Of a DNA stretch of 64,000 nucleotides, positions 44,106 to 54,071 are shown piece after piece. Under the pieces are notes generated by a model. The model worked only from the letters and a program-made list of their open reading frames with translations. It did no database searches and had not been told where the DNA came from. Each line of letters begins with the position of its first letter. Position 1 is the first letter of the stretch. The translations under genes were made by a program, and so were the position numbers. Origin of the DNA: Synechococcus sp. PCC 7335 (lineage in GTDB: Bacteria > Cyanobacteriota > Cyanobacteriia > Phormidesmidales > Phormidesmidaceae); contig NZ_DS989904.1 of NCBI RefSeq assembly GCF_000155595.1, forward strand, positions 1,321,536 to 1,385,535, given 5' to 3'.

Positions 44106-44516
44106 CTAGAGCTGGACCTAAGCCGGGTTCTGTTCTCGATAGAAGCAAGACAAAAGCTCACTTCTAAGAGGTGGTTATCTATCTGGGACGCCTGTTACCA
44201 AACGCCTCTAGCGGCACACTTAAAGCGGAGCCGGTAAAAAGCCAACCGTTGCTCCTTCGGCCTTGCACCCAACCGGGGTTTACCTGGCCAGCACCTCTCG
44301 ATGCTGCCGGTGCGCTCTTACCGCACCCTTGCACCCTTACCTGTAAAAGTTTCCTTCCCATCGGCGGTATGTTTCTGTGGCACTCTCCTCACGGTCACCC
44401 GCACTGGGGATTACCCAGCAAGTTCGACTTTTCGGGAGCCCGGACTTTCCTCAGAGCCAGAAGCAGAGATTTTTAAAACTCTACTCTTGCCCCGCAACCA
44501 CTGAGCCAGCTCTAGA
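44106..44516 (-). ncRNA. rnpB: RNase P RNA, bacterial type A
   Basis: The catalytic RNA of RNase P, about 411 nt. On the minus strand the 5' part has GAGGAAAGTCCGGGCTCC (44435-44452), the universal CR-I segment, and the 3' end has AACCCGGCTTAGGTCCAGCTCTA. The two ends close as helix P1: TAGAGCTGG at the 5' side pairs with CCAGCTCTA at the 3' side. Several open frames here are shadows of the RNA. Confidence 0.95.
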
Positions 44517-44555
44517 GCACTAGTGTATCGCTATTTTATGGCCTTCTACTAGTCA

Positions 44556-44587
44556 AGATAGTCCAGACTATTTGGTCTAGACTATCT
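44556..44587 (-). terminator. Hairpin at the end of the 44582-45505 gene
   Basis: AGATAGTCCAGAC (44556-44568) pairs with GTCTAGACTATCT (44575-44587), one mismatch. It overlaps the stop codon of the gene and separates it from rnpB. There is no T run, so its strength is uncertain. Confidence 0.4.
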
Positions 44588-45505
44588 CTCCCAAAACCAG
44601 CTACGCGTCCGTTGTCTGTTGCGGCCAGTCCGTCTGAGCACCCATCGCAAGGGCGGCAGCGCAATTTGATCAGGTTTGAACTCTAGCTGGAAGCTAAAAG
44701 GAATCAGTAAGTTGATTAGCTCAGTGTCTTGAGCAGTAGCATTCTTTATCCCTACCATCAAATCGAGCTGATAAAGCGGCTGTATATTGTTAGAGTCTGT
44801 TGTTGAATTCGTAAGCTTTGATTGGGCTAGACGATCTTCTAAGTTGACTAAGGGTTTGATTAGTTTCATCTGGCCGCTCTTGGCATCGTAGATATAGTTG
44901 CTTTCGATTGTGACTTCTGAGGTAACTGCTTGCCCTGGATTGACGACGCTATGAACCTGCGCTTGTGAAAGGTCTCTGAGCATATTGGGGATGCTGCGAA
45001 CGACTCGGTGGCCTTGCTTTAGCATCTCTAGAGAGCTGTTGTCCCAGTTGATGTAAGTTTGTAGGCTAGCAGTCCTGTTATCAACTGTCACAGACAAATA
45101 CAGCAACGGCGGTTTAATTGGTTGCTGACCCGTGGGTTTCACCCGAATTTCAATTTTTGGATGGAGCATGGATGCGATCGCCCGGTTATCCAAACCTATC
45201 TTCCTAAGGTCAGCTAGCTGTGATGGGTCCATCTTCGATGCATCAGGTGCATCACCAACCAGCAGACAAAGCACCGGAAATCTGACTTCGCTGTCATTAG
45301 AGCTTCTTTCTTCAACAACTGCCTTGATTTTGTTAGAACGTACTTTTTCTTGGAAAGAAAGCTGTGTTTGCGTCTGCTCTGCCAAAAGATCCTTATCTAA
45401 ATGGATAATCACTTTATCCTCTAGCCGATCTTCTAAAGAGAGTGCCATCTGGTAGAGGACGTAAATCACGACCAAAAAGTAAACAGTTAGAAGAAATGCA
45501 TCCAT
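44582..45505 (-). CDS. Membrane-anchored protein of unknown function
   Basis: A 307-residue protein with one N-terminal helix (FLLTVYFLVVIYVLYQMALSL), so most of it is exported or cytoplasmic on one side. The soluble part looks like beta-rich domains (PPLLYLSVTVDNRTASLQTYINWD; TSEVTIESNYIYDAKSGQ; NIQPLYQLDLMVGIKNA). The C-terminus is Arg-rich (RWVLRRTGRNRQRTRSWF). No known domain was recognised. It precedes rnpB on the same strand. Confidence 0.7.
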   Translation of the reverse strand: MDAFLLTVYFLVVIYVLYQMALSLEDRLEDKVIIHLDKDLLAEQTQTQLSFQEKVRSNKIKAVVEERSSNDSEVRFPVLCLLVGDAPDASKMDPSQLADLRKIGLDNRAIASMLHPKIEIRVKPTGQQPIKPPLLYLSVTVDNRTASLQTYINWDNSSLEMLKQGHRVVRSIPNMLRDLSQAQVHSVVNPGQAVTSEVTIESNYIYDAKSGQMKLIKPLVNLEDRLAQSKLTNSTTDSNNIQPLYQLDLMVGIKNATAQDTELINLLIPFSFQLEFKPDQIALPPLRWVLRRTGRNRQRTRSWFWER

Positions 45506-45762
45506 AGTGGCCGCAAAGATTCCTATTAAAAGCCATGAGAAGAAGGCAGCAACAATTCTTCAGTAAACTGCCATCAAGCTTACATGGGTTCTGCCAGAAT
45601 GCTTAGCCTCACATCGATTCTGCATTCTATAACAAGGCGCGAGTTGTCGCGGAGACCGAATCCCTACCTGACTTACGCTTAGAGCGCCATTAAAGCACTA
45701 TTGGAATCCTCAAGTGCGGTCAATACTCTGACAATTTGAAGATATTTTGTTTACAGTGATAG

Positions 45763-46041
45763 GTGCTAAGAAGAATACTTAAACAGTTGTTTCAGTTGAG
45801 TTTGTTGCTTGATGAGTTTCTAAGATCTTTCTCTAGCTATGAAAGATATAACAACTGTGAGTCTTTATTTCCTAAGCAGATGTTTTTCTCTAAGACAAGA
45901 AACATAGTATATCTCTTGGCAAACATCGTCTTCTCTAATGCAACGCTGATTTATACAAGTTTGGACAGGGCTGATGCAGACTTGCTCAATGCCCAAGTAG
46001 TGAATACGCCTATCAGTATCGGAGGGAGCTACGGTCAGTAG
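45763..46041 (+). CDS. Doubtful small hypothetical ORF
   Basis: A 92-residue frame from a GTG without a ribosome site. From an internal ATG at 45880 the remaining 53 residues look like a signal peptide (YLLANIVFSNATLIYTSLDRADA) with a short mature tail ending ISIGGSYGQ. No family was recognised. It may be a real short secreted peptide or a chance frame. It ends just before the convergent adenine methylase gene. Confidence 0.3.
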   Translation: MLRRILKQLFQLSLLLDEFLRSFSSYERYNNCESLFPKQMFFSKTRNIVYLLANIVFSNATLIYTSLDRADADLLNAQVVNTPISIGGSYGQ

Positions 46042-46062
46042 CGTTACCTTATCCGGCGAACC

Positions 46063-46941
46063 TTATCTAGCGATCAGGACTTCTGTAATTTTGCCGCGCT
46101 TGCTTGCTTTAGAGTTGATTGAGCGGGCGGCGGTGATAGTGTGAATCTTGAATCCTGTGTACAGCTCGCGAATGAAGGGACAATCGGAGTTAGAGGCGAG
46201 TACCTGTACTCCTTTAGTCGCGAGCTGGCCAATAGTGTCTCTTAGCGCAATTTGCTGTTCGGTGGCGAAGCGATCGCGGCTGTAGGCAGTGAACTTGCTA
46301 GTTTCACTGAGCGGATGATAGGGCGGATCGAAGTAAACAAAATCCTGACTATCTTGGGCTTGCTCGGCTATATGAGTGAATGACTGCTCTGAAATATCAG
46401 CAATTTGTAACGCAGCTGAGGCCGCTCGGAGCAAGTTGGGTACGCAAATTTTGGGACTTTTGTAGCGGCCCACAGGAACGTTGAACTTTCCTTTTGAATT
46501 TTCTCGATACAGGCCGTTGTAGCAGGTTTTGTTCAGATAGATGAACCGGGCAGCGCGAGCGATCGGCTCAGTTTCGATAGCGGCGCGGACATGGTAATAA
46601 TAGCTCTCGCTGTGCTGCTGTTGATGAATGGCTAGTTGATGAATCAGATTGGCTACCTGGTCGCGCACGCACCGGTACACATTGATCAGTTCAGGGTTAA
46701 GATCGCTAAGGTACGCCCGTTTCCCTTTCGCATGCAGCTCGGAAGCTAAATGAAAGAACAGAGCGCCGCCGCCTAGAAACGGCTCGTGATAGCGCTGAAA
46801 ATCTACGGGTAAAAAGGGCTGGTATTGTTCTATTAGGCGAGATTTTCCGCCTGCCCACTTCAGGAAAGGACGAGACGCTGCGACTAGATGAGATCCTGGT
46901 GCTGAGGAGTTGATAGTTGAAGCGGCAAGAGGCGGTGTCAT
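46063..46941 (-). CDS. Dam-type adenine-specific DNA methyltransferase
   Basis: A 292-residue N6-adenine methyltransferase. SAM-binding motif I is FLKWAGGKSRLIEQY...YHEPFLGGGALFFHL, and the catalytic motif IV is DPPYHPLSETSKFTAYS. KTCYNGLYRENSKGKFNVPVGRY is typical of Dam and related (DpnM-like) enzymes. No restriction enzyme gene is adjacent, so it looks like a solitary methylase. GATC lies within the HIP1 palindrome that is abundant here; target specificity is inferred. Confidence 0.92.
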   Translation of the reverse strand: MTPPLAASTINSSAPGSHLVAASRPFLKWAGGKSRLIEQYQPFLPVDFQRYHEPFLGGGALFFHLASELHAKGKRAYLSDLNPELINVYRCVRDQVANLIHQLAIHQQQHSESYYYHVRAAIETEPIARAARFIYLNKTCYNGLYRENSKGKFNVPVGRYKSPKICVPNLLRAASAALQIADISEQSFTHIAEQAQDSQDFVYFDPPYHPLSETSKFTAYSRDRFATEQQIALRDTIGQLATKGVQVLASNSDCPFIRELYTGFKIHTITAARSINSKASKRGKITEVLIAR

Positions 46942-47065
46942 AGATGAACTCTATTGAAGATGCCACCTCGATCAAGACAGCAGCAATAATACTTGCGGTA
47001 GGATAATGACTAGTCACTCTAGTTCAGCGTAACCTGTTTTTTCTGCTCCTTATTCTTTCGCTATT

Positions 47066-47263
47066 ATGCAAGAGTTTTTTGACAACGTATCGCGCTATCC
47101 TCGCTATCTAATTAGCTTCTCGCTGGGTATATTCTACAACGCGATCGCGCCGCTCATTCCTTTGCTCAAGCGACCCACTACTGCGATCGCTCTAATTAGC
47201 GCTGTCATCGCCTCTTTCATTGGCCTTAGTTTCATACTTAGAGCGATGCTGGGTTTGACATAG
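47066..47263 (+). CDS. ycf33: Ycf33 / DUF751 family membrane protein
   Basis: A 65-residue protein matching the family along its length: MQEFFDNVSRYPRYLISFSLGIFYNAIAP at the start and LKRPTTAIALISAVIASFIGLSFILRAMLGL at the end, with two hydrophobic segments. The family occurs in cyanobacteria and in some plastid genomes; its function is not settled. It begins a block with rbfA (42-bp gap) and the GH3 gene, an order that recurs in cyanobacteria. Confidence 0.93.
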   Translation: MQEFFDNVSRYPRYLISFSLGIFYNAIAPLIPLLKRPTTAIALISAVIASFIGLSFILRAMLGLT

Positions 47264-47305
47264 CATCAGCATCTGTTCCTTGCTTAATTATCCTTTCAAT
47301 TCAAT

Positions 47306-47710
47306 ATGGCAACTAGTAGACGAGTCGCAAAGGTCTCAGCCTCCATTAAGCGTGAAGTCAGCCAAATGCTGCTAAACGACATCAAAGATGACCGCGTTGG
47401 TGCTGGTATGGTCAGTATCACCGATGTAGACGTTGCTGGAGACTTGCAGCATGCCAAGATTTTCGTCAGCATCTATGGCACTGACGAAGCTAAAGCAGAG
47501 ACCATGGCAGGATTAAAAGCGGCTGAGGGCTATGTGCGTCGCCAGCTAGGCCAAAGAATGAAGCTACGCCGCACGCCGGAAGTCACTTTCAAAGAAGATC
47601 GATCTTTTGATCTAGCCACCAATGTCTTGAATGTGCTCAACCAAATTAGCGCCGAGCGCAAAGCTGGAGATTCTATCGACGCTCAAGAGCTAGGTAACAC
47701 TGAACCCTAA
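47306..47710 (+). CDS. rbfA: Ribosome-binding factor A
   Basis: Assists maturation of the 30S subunit and 16S rRNA processing. The 134-residue length is standard. It begins [32 protein letters not shown] and has the KH-like core [24 protein letters not shown], then [22 protein letters not shown]. It is 42 bp after ycf33 on the same strand. Confidence 0.96.
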   Translation: MATSRRVAKVSASIKREVSQMLLNDIKDDRVGAGMVSITDVDVAGDLQHAKIFVSIYGTDEAKAETMAGLKAAEGYVRRQLGQRMKLRRTPEVTFKEDRSFDLATNVLNVLNQISAERKAGDSIDAQELGNTEP

Positions 47711-47811
47711 TAGTTACTGAATGTGCTTTGTCGTGGGTCAGGTGCTTGGATGTTATCAACCCTAGCGATCACCTACAGCTGGTAGGATGTTCGCAAAAAA
47801 TATAGACTGCG

Positions 47812-49515
47812 ATGCTCTCTTCTCGTTTGCCTAGCCCAGATACGCTGACTCTTAAAGAACAAGTGGCGCAGATGATAGTTGTACGTACAACAGGCCATCT
47901 GTTCGATCATGAGGTGGAATATCCGCAGTGGGAGGCTACGAATGCGAAGCTGCAACGCTATCTCTCGCTAGGCGTTGGCGGCGTTATCTTATTAGGGGGA
48001 AGTGCCGCAGAAATAGGCATACGCACGCAAGAACTACAGTCTTGGGCAAAGTATCCGCTACTGATGGCAGCAGATATTGAGGAAGGGGTGGGCCAAAGGT
48101 TTAGTGGTGCGACCTGGTTTGCGCCACCGATGGCATTGGGTGAGATTGCCAAGAAGGACCTGGACTTGGCGCTTCAATTATCAAAGCGGATGGGAGCAGC
48201 GATCGCACAGGAGGCCGCCGCCATTGGCCTGAACTGGCTGCTAGGTCCAGTGGTGGATGTGAATAACAACCTGGATAACCCAGTTATTAACGTGCGAGCG
48301 TTCGGCGAGAAAGCGAATGTCGTCGCGAAGCTAACTGGCTCATTTATCGAAGGAACCCAGTCTAGAAAAGATAGCGCGTCGGTGTTGACCTCAGCGAAGC
48401 ATTTTCCTGGACACGGTGATACAGATATGGATTCGCACTTGGGTCTGCCTGTTATTAACCACGATTTTGAACGATTGCAGGCACTAGAACTGGTGCCCTT
48501 TGAACAGGCGATCGCATCAGGTGTAGATAGCATCATGACCGGCCATCTCCAGCTTCCCAAAGTGGATTCAACCTATCCATCTACCCTATCGAAGGTAATG
48601 CTCTCTGGTCTGCTACGGCAGGATATGGGCTTTGGTGGTTTGATTGTGACCGATGCGCTAGTGATGGGCGGAATAACTCAGCAGTATGGTGAGAATGAGG
48701 CGGCTGTGCTAGCGGTAGAAGCCGGAGCGGATGTGGTGTTGATGCCTAGAGATGTCGAAGGGGCGATCGCCTCGATTTGTAACGCAGTCAACAGCGGGCG
48801 GATTCCGGCTAGTGCGATTCTTCAGTCCGTAGAGCGAATCTGGCGAGCCAAGCATAAGATTGCCGATCTGATGGTGACTGACGGCATGTCTCGCCATGCG
48901 TGGCAGCATCAGTCGGTGCCGCCTGTGCAGATAGAACAAATTGCTACTAAAGAGGCGCGATCGCTTGCGGCAGAAATTCTGCAAGCCTCACAGCAAGTAA
49001 ACAACGCGCCGAGCCAGTCGCTTGCTCAGGCGATCAGTCCACCCCTAATTCCAGGACAAAACTTAGTTCTGGTGGACGACTTGCTGCACTGCCGATTTTT
49101 AGATCGAACAGCACCGGCTATTGCGTTGCCAGCCAGCCAGGGTTACGAACTGACGTTGATCGATAGTCGAAGTGCAAATACGAAGAACTTACGCACAGAT
49201 GCGACGACGTTGGTACAGCTATTTATTAGAGGTAATCCGTTTCGTAGTGGAAGGGGGCTAAGTGCGATCGCCTTCGACCTTATCCAAGCATTAGGCAGCA
49301 ATGTGCAGGCAGTTGTGCTCTATGGCAGCCCATACGTGTGGAAAGATATTCAGGCTCTGTTGCCAAATGAAACGCCCTGTGTATTTACGTACGGGCAGAT
49401 GAAGATGGCACAGGTGATCGCGCTGCAGCCGCTTCTGGCTCCAAACAGTGCTTCAAACAGCGAGACAACCGAACATATCAAGGCTGCCGCCATCAATAGC
49501 GCTTTCACAGATTGA
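47812..49515 (+). CDS. Glycoside hydrolase family 3, beta-N-acetylhexosaminidase (NagZ)-like
   Basis: A 567-residue enzyme likely to act in peptidoglycan recycling or glucoside hydrolysis. The GH3 signature KHFPGHGDTDMDSHLGLPV lies near residue 200, and the nucleophile Asp is in GFGGLIVTDALVMGGI. The N-terminal part (about 1-350) is the TIM-barrel catalytic domain. The remaining 200 residues resemble the second alpha/beta domain. The KHFPGHGDTxxDSH pattern favours NagZ-type activity. Follows rbfA by 102 bp. Confidence 0.9.
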   Translation: MLSSRLPSPDTLTLKEQVAQMIVVRTTGHLFDHEVEYPQWEATNAKLQRYLSLGVGGVILLGGSAAEIGIRTQELQSWAKYPLLMAADIEEGVGQRFSGATWFAPPMALGEIAKKDLDLALQLSKRMGAAIAQEAAAIGLNWLLGPVVDVNNNLDNPVINVRAFGEKANVVAKLTGSFIEGTQSRKDSASVLTSAKHFPGHGDTDMDSHLGLPVINHDFERLQALELVPFEQAIASGVDSIMTGHLQLPKVDSTYPSTLSKVMLSGLLRQDMGFGGLIVTDALVMGGITQQYGENEAAVLAVEAGADVVLMPRDVEGAIASICNAVNSGRIPASAILQSVERIWRAKHKIADLMVTDGMSRHAWQHQSVPPVQIEQIATKEARSLAAEILQASQQVNNAPSQSLAQAISPPLIPGQNLVLVDDLLHCRFLDRTAPAIALPASQGYELTLIDSRSANTKNLRTDATTLVQLFIRGNPFRSGRGLSAIAFDLIQALGSNVQAVVLYGSPYVWKDIQALLPNETPCVFTYGQMKMAQVIALQPLLAPNSASNSETTEHIKAAAINSAFTD

Positions 49516-49563
49516 GTTGAGTAAAATTTGCAGCTTGTCTCCCAATGTTGTGAAAAACAAAAT

Positions 49564-49593
49564 CGATAGGAGCAGCGATCACCGCTCCTATCG
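49564..49593. terminator. Bidirectional terminator between GH3 and GltS-like genes
   Basis: CGATAGGAGC (49564-49573) pairs perfectly with GCTCCTATCG (49584-49593). On the minus strand it is followed by a T-rich stretch (ATTTTGTTTTT). It lies between two convergent genes. Confidence 0.75.
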
Positions 49594-49622
49594 GTTCTAA
49601 AACTTATTTAGCCGTAGACAGC

Positions 49623-51059
49623 CTATCGATTAGCACCCGCTGCACGCTTGTCCTGACGTACCAGAAAGAGTCCAGCCACTATCCAAAACACCAGCAACCC
49701 GGCTGTGATCAGCAGCGTTGTAGTCAGTCCAAAGCTTGCGATCAAAGCAGGCGAGGCGGCGGTAAAGAGTCCACCGCCTACAATCGGCTCAAAGAAGAGC
49801 TGCTTGTAAGCAAAACTCTCAAACGCACCGGAGCGATTTTCTGGATCCACCATACGCATTAGTAAAATGCCAGTTGCGGTCACACCCATCGACTGGCCCA
49901 AATCACCAATGCCCTTCTCGAACCAATAGTCTGGGAAGAGACGAGGTGCAAACCATAGGAAGAAGGCAATATTCCAGGCGATGCCAAGTATGCTCAAGGT
50001 CAAGAAGATACCTAGGTTGCCACCCAGCACCTGTAGAGAGATAGACGCTAGCGCTGTGACGACAACAACATCTAGCGCTGTACCCGCAATATTTTTGGTG
50101 AGTCGTGGAATGACTAAAGCATCTAAATTCAACCGCACCATAATCAACTGAACGAGGATGCCGCCGATGAGTGCCATTGGAAACAGCGGTATGTACTCCA
50201 TCACCGTAAAGCCAGTGCTCGCCCAGGTAAGATTTTCTATTAGAATCAGTGCTTGCTGGATTAGCCAGCCAAAGATAACAGCGATACCTACAAATCCGAA
50301 ATTGAGAGAGAGCGGGTCAATTAACAGGCCACGGGTAAGGTGGGCTCGCCGTTCTCTGACTCGTTCATTGTCATCGTGCGACAGTTGAGGCACGTCATCT
50401 TCTGTGTCCTCGGGAGCCCTAGAGACCGAGATGTGCTGCTTTTTGCGAGCCCAGTCTGCCAACAAGGTTCCCGAAATGATCCCAGTGACAATACCGACAG
50501 TTGCTAACCCTAAAGCCAGGTCCGCACCTTCCTCAAACCCTAAGTCTGCAAATGTCGAAGCCATGCCGCCAGCGGTGCCATGTCCTCCTTCAAACCCAAT
50601 TTCAATTAGCGCTCCTGAGATTGGGTTCGCATCGAATAGCGGAATGAGAATAAACAGGGTGGCAAGAATACCAACAACGTACTGTCCCCAAGCCAAAGAT
50701 TGACCAAAGACCACCTGGGGGGCAGCCCTACGCCAAATTTGCTTTGGGCTAGGGATAGTTTCTCCTAAGAAAAGTGCAGCAAAAACAATGTTGATAAAGA
50801 TGCCTGGTGATGAAGACCAGGTTTCACGGATAGGTTCAGAAAACAGACCTTCAGAGAGGAAAGCACCTTCTCCAGCAACCGCAGTCGTGATTGCGCCTAA
50901 TACTTGCGGACCTAGCAACAGCGCTAGTACGCCAGCAACAATTGACTCCGGTAGATAGAGCCGTTGAATCCATCCAACCTTTTGTTTGATTATTCGGCCT
51001 GCTAGGATTAGTAGCGCAATCCAAATGAAGGCGAAGAAAATATCTCGAAGTGTGAGCAT
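49623..51059 (-). CDS. Sodium/glutamate symporter (GltS) family protein
   Basis: A 478-residue membrane protein with about ten or more helices. The start is LRDIFFAFIWIALLILAGRIIKQKVGWIQRLYLPESIVAGVLALLLGP, and the glycine-rich loop EIGFEGGHGTAGGMASTFADLGF (about 165-187) is the family's substrate-binding signature. A second Gly-rich loop is near residue 390 (GIGDLGQSMGVTATGILLMRMVDP). A charged loop (about 215-240) divides the halves. The substrate is inferred to be glutamate from family membership. Confidence 0.9.
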   Translation of the reverse strand: MLTLRDIFFAFIWIALLILAGRIIKQKVGWIQRLYLPESIVAGVLALLLGPQVLGAITTAVAGEGAFLSEGLFSEPIRETWSSSPGIFINIVFAALFLGETIPSPKQIWRRAAPQVVFGQSLAWGQYVVGILATLFILIPLFDANPISGALIEIGFEGGHGTAGGMASTFADLGFEEGADLALGLATVGIVTGIISGTLLADWARKKQHISVSRAPEDTEDDVPQLSHDDNERVRERRAHLTRGLLIDPLSLNFGFVGIAVIFGWLIQQALILIENLTWASTGFTVMEYIPLFPMALIGGILVQLIMVRLNLDALVIPRLTKNIAGTALDVVVVTALASISLQVLGGNLGIFLTLSILGIAWNIAFFLWFAPRLFPDYWFEKGIGDLGQSMGVTATGILLMRMVDPENRSGAFESFAYKQLFFEPIVGGGLFTAASPALIASFGLTTTLLITAGLLVFWIVAGLFLVRQDKRAAGANR

Positions 51060-51332
51060 AGTGACAGCGCCAGAGTGACAGTTATCTCATGAGGGAGAAA
51101 TCAGTACCTAGGCAACAATTCTCCTCTTGATAACTAGGTATTTACTCTGAAAAGGCGCTGAAGTAAAGTAAAAACGCTAACGGTTCTATGAAACTCATTC
51201 TTTTGAACGCAAAAGAATCATCCCTATGACTCTGTCAGCTACTACCTTTGGCATACAGCTAGGACTTGAGAAGCTAGATAGAGGAGCTGAGATTTGAGTC
51301 CTCAAATCCGAGAGTAATGAGCTGTTAGGGCA

Positions 51333-53750
51333 CTACAAAATATCTTTCTGCTTCTGTTGCCACAAGCTAGCGCTTAGGTATACCAAACTATGGACACATA
51401 AGATTCCCCAGTTCAGCATCAGGTTTTCCCACGTGGCCTCATAGGTGGCGGTACTTTCAAAGATAGAGACCATTCCGCTGACAGGTTCAGGTGCCATCTG
51501 ATTGACATCTAAGCTTGCGGCATAGGCTCCAATTGACCAGCGGCTGATCATAATCCAAGAGACGATTCTCGAAGCACCTTCTAATTTGAACAGGATGCCG
51601 GAAAAGACAATCTGAGGAATGAGGATTAGCGGTAGGGTGCTGTTTGCCTGGGTTGGGTTGCTGACAAAAGCAGAAATCATCAAGCCTAGGCTGGTACTCG
51701 CTAATAGCGTCAGAAAACTGGTTACTAGTAAGCCGAGGCTCCACGGTAGTAAGTCGGGCTGGGGTGCTTCAAAGCTGAGGAGAATAACTAGAACGAGTAG
51801 AGCAGTTTGGACGATGGCAAGTCCGGCGTGGATAGAGAATTTGGAGCTTAGATAAGGAATGAGGCGAAGATTGACCAGACGCTCTCGCAGGTAGATATTG
51901 GCTTCTTTGACGATGGTTTGGGCGGTGCCAGAAAGTCCGACCCAGATGGTGGCGCAGGTGAAGACGAACAATACCTGCAAAGCCAATGGCCCCTGGGCTG
52001 GATCCACAGGGCTAGGCGGTTCGGCCAGCGGATCTTCTGCTTGAAGGGCTAGGCGGATAAGCAATACCCCAATAGGTCCAGTTAAAAAGAGTAGGAGTAG
52101 ACTGAATCGATCGCGTCCCACCAGTTTCAAATATCGCCGCCCCAGAATTAGCCACTGCCGCCAAGAAGACATCTTCTGTCTCTTGGGTTTCTCGGACTGG
52201 GTTGGATTGTTGGCGGTGCTCAGAACCGATTGAACATATTGCGTATAATCTGGCGAATGTTTGAACTTTTGCGACCAGTATTGAACATTTTTAGCACGTT
52301 CTTCATCGCTGTTTCCTTCGTCGAGCTTGATATAGATATCGGCAAAATACTTGAAATCGGCTTCGGGAGCTTCGAAAAAAGTCATTGCCGCTTTGGGTGG
52401 GCCAAAGTAACAAAGCTGGCCGCCACTACCCATAAAAACAATGCGATCGCACACCTCTAGATTAGAGGTCGCGTGCGTTACCAATACAATGGTTCGACCC
52501 TGATCAGCCAACTCTCGTAAAAGTGCCATCATCTTTTTGTCTAATCCTGGATCGAGTCCTGATGTTGGCTCATCGAGAAAGAACAACTTTGGATTTGCTA
52601 GCAGCTCTACGGCGATACTGACTCGCTTCCTTTGGCCACCGCTAAGCTGCGAGATGAGGGTATGTCGAACGTGACTAAGTTTGACTTGTTCTAGGGTGCG
52701 AGTGACCGCTGCTGGAATATCTGTATCAGGTGGCAAGCGCAATTCGCAGGCATAGGAGAGAACTTCTTCTACCGTGAGATTGTAATGAACAATATCGTCT
52801 TGGGGGACATAGCCAATTTCGGCGCGGTATAGATCGAAGTTCTGGCGTAGGTCATCCCCGTTTAAGAGCACTGTGCCGGAGGTTGTAGGGGCAATGCCTA
52901 GCAGCGTTTTCATCAGCGTTGACTTGCCTGCACCGCTACCACCGACGATCGCCACTAACTGTCCTGGCTCAATAGCGAGAGAAACATCATTGAGAATTGT
53001 TTTCTGTGTCTTGGCATAGTTCACGCTGCGCACTAGATTCAACGCATCTAGGCGAAGCTGATCGCCTCGGTCGAATATCTCTAGGACTTCATTACGCAGC
53101 AGCAGCGTGAATGGACCAATTTGAATAATGTCTCCGTCTTGTAAGGCGTAAGGCTGGGTGAGGCGATGGCGATTGACATAGGTGCCGTTGGTGCTGCGAT
53201 CGCGTAAAACATACCTCGGCCCTTCTCGCTGGATCGACGCATGATAGCGAGAGACCGAAGGCGCATCTAGCGTCATTGTCACCGCATTAGTGACTGCTGC
53301 AGGCTCACGACCTAGTGCTACCGTCGCATCTAGCTCTCGCAAGGTTACTTTCATCTGTCTGGGCTCTGCGGTGATCGGCGCGCTCGGCTGCACAACATAA
53401 TTCATCAAAATCATGTTCTGGGGATTCTGACCAATCTGAAACTGGACATTCTTACGTAGAACCATTCCTGGCTGCATCGTCACCCGCGTATGACTGATAA
53501 ACAGACCGTTGGTACTCGGTTTCGAGTGTCCATCACCATCTTGAATACGGTAGTACTTATCCTCTTTCGTAAAAACGATATGCCGCCCAGAAATCACGCC
53601 CCAGCCCTGAGAAGGCACTACTAGATCTGCCCAAATGCTATCTCTACCTAGACGGTGAACCGATTGGGTTAGGTCAAATCGCAGCGTCTGCTTACGATTA
53701 TTTAGTTCGATATAAGGCCCAGCAAGCAGCGTAGTAGATGAATGATCCAT
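51333..53750 (-). CDS. ABC transporter with two FHA domains, ATPase and membrane domain (ABCG-type half-transporter)
   Basis: An 805-residue fusion. FHA domain 1 covers about 1-110 (LGRDS, SGRHI, STNG) and FHA domain 2 about 128-220 (LGREP at 147-150, SVSRYHAS, DRSTNGT at 184-190). The ATPase follows with Walker A GGSGAGKST at 270-278, LSGGQRKRVS, and FLDEPTSGLDP. The C-terminal part has an ABC-2 type membrane domain with about six helices. FHA domains bind phosphothreonine. It is divergent from the Ser/Thr kinase gene at 54072, which suggests phosphorylation control. Substrate unknown. Confidence 0.95.
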   Translation of the reverse strand: MDHSSTTLLAGPYIELNNRKQTLRFDLTQSVHRLGRDSIWADLVVPSQGWGVISGRHIVFTKEDKYYRIQDGDGHSKPSTNGLFISHTRVTMQPGMVLRKNVQFQIGQNPQNMILMNYVVQPSAPITAEPRQMKVTLRELDATVALGREPAAVTNAVTMTLDAPSVSRYHASIQREGPRYVLRDRSTNGTYVNRHRLTQPYALQDGDIIQIGPFTLLLRNEVLEIFDRGDQLRLDALNLVRSVNYAKTQKTILNDVSLAIEPGQLVAIVGGSGAGKSTLMKTLLGIAPTTSGTVLLNGDDLRQNFDLYRAEIGYVPQDDIVHYNLTVEEVLSYACELRLPPDTDIPAAVTRTLEQVKLSHVRHTLISQLSGGQRKRVSIAVELLANPKLFFLDEPTSGLDPGLDKKMMALLRELADQGRTIVLVTHATSNLEVCDRIVFMGSGGQLCYFGPPKAAMTFFEAPEADFKYFADIYIKLDEGNSDEERAKNVQYWSQKFKHSPDYTQYVQSVLSTANNPTQSEKPKRQKMSSWRQWLILGRRYLKLVGRDRFSLLLLFLTGPIGVLLIRLALQAEDPLAEPPSPVDPAQGPLALQVLFVFTCATIWVGLSGTAQTIVKEANIYLRERLVNLRLIPYLSSKFSIHAGLAIVQTALLVLVILLSFEAPQPDLLPWSLGLLVTSFLTLLASTSLGLMISAFVSNPTQANSTLPLILIPQIVFSGILFKLEGASRIVSWIMISRWSIGAYAASLDVNQMAPEPVSGMVSIFESTATYEATWENLMLNWGILCVHSLVYLSASLWQQKQKDIL

Positions 53751-54071
53751 ACCTAAGTCGGTTTTGTTGTGTCAGCAAGAGGAAGATAGAAAAGCGCTAA
53801 GTTGAAGCCGGTGTAAATGAGAAAGAAAGAGATTAGATGAATAGATGCGTTATCTCTAGAAAAATGTAAACAGTAAAGAGGAGTGTATCTTTACCTAGAT
53901 TTTTGATTGTTGTGGAGGAAAAAGCCATTACAATTCATCAAAAGTAGCGTCTTGTTAGCAGCCTATGGTCAGGGTGAGGTTGCTAGGTGGGTATACATAT
54001 TTTGTAGGTGTAGATATCTCCGAAACGATATCGCTTTACTTATCCGACTCTGTTTGTAGGAGATGACTTCG
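53751..54071. other. Divergent promoter region, FHA-ABC and kinase genes
   Basis: About 320 bp between two divergent genes, likely carrying both promoters. AGGAG at 54058-54062 is the ribosome site for the kinase ATG at 54072. No ORF or RNA gene was recognised. Confidence 0.4.

Noticed and set aside
44171..44504. Several open frames on both strands within the RNase P RNA gene
   Set aside because: They overlap the conserved structural RNA and have no family resemblance; rnpB explains the sequence.
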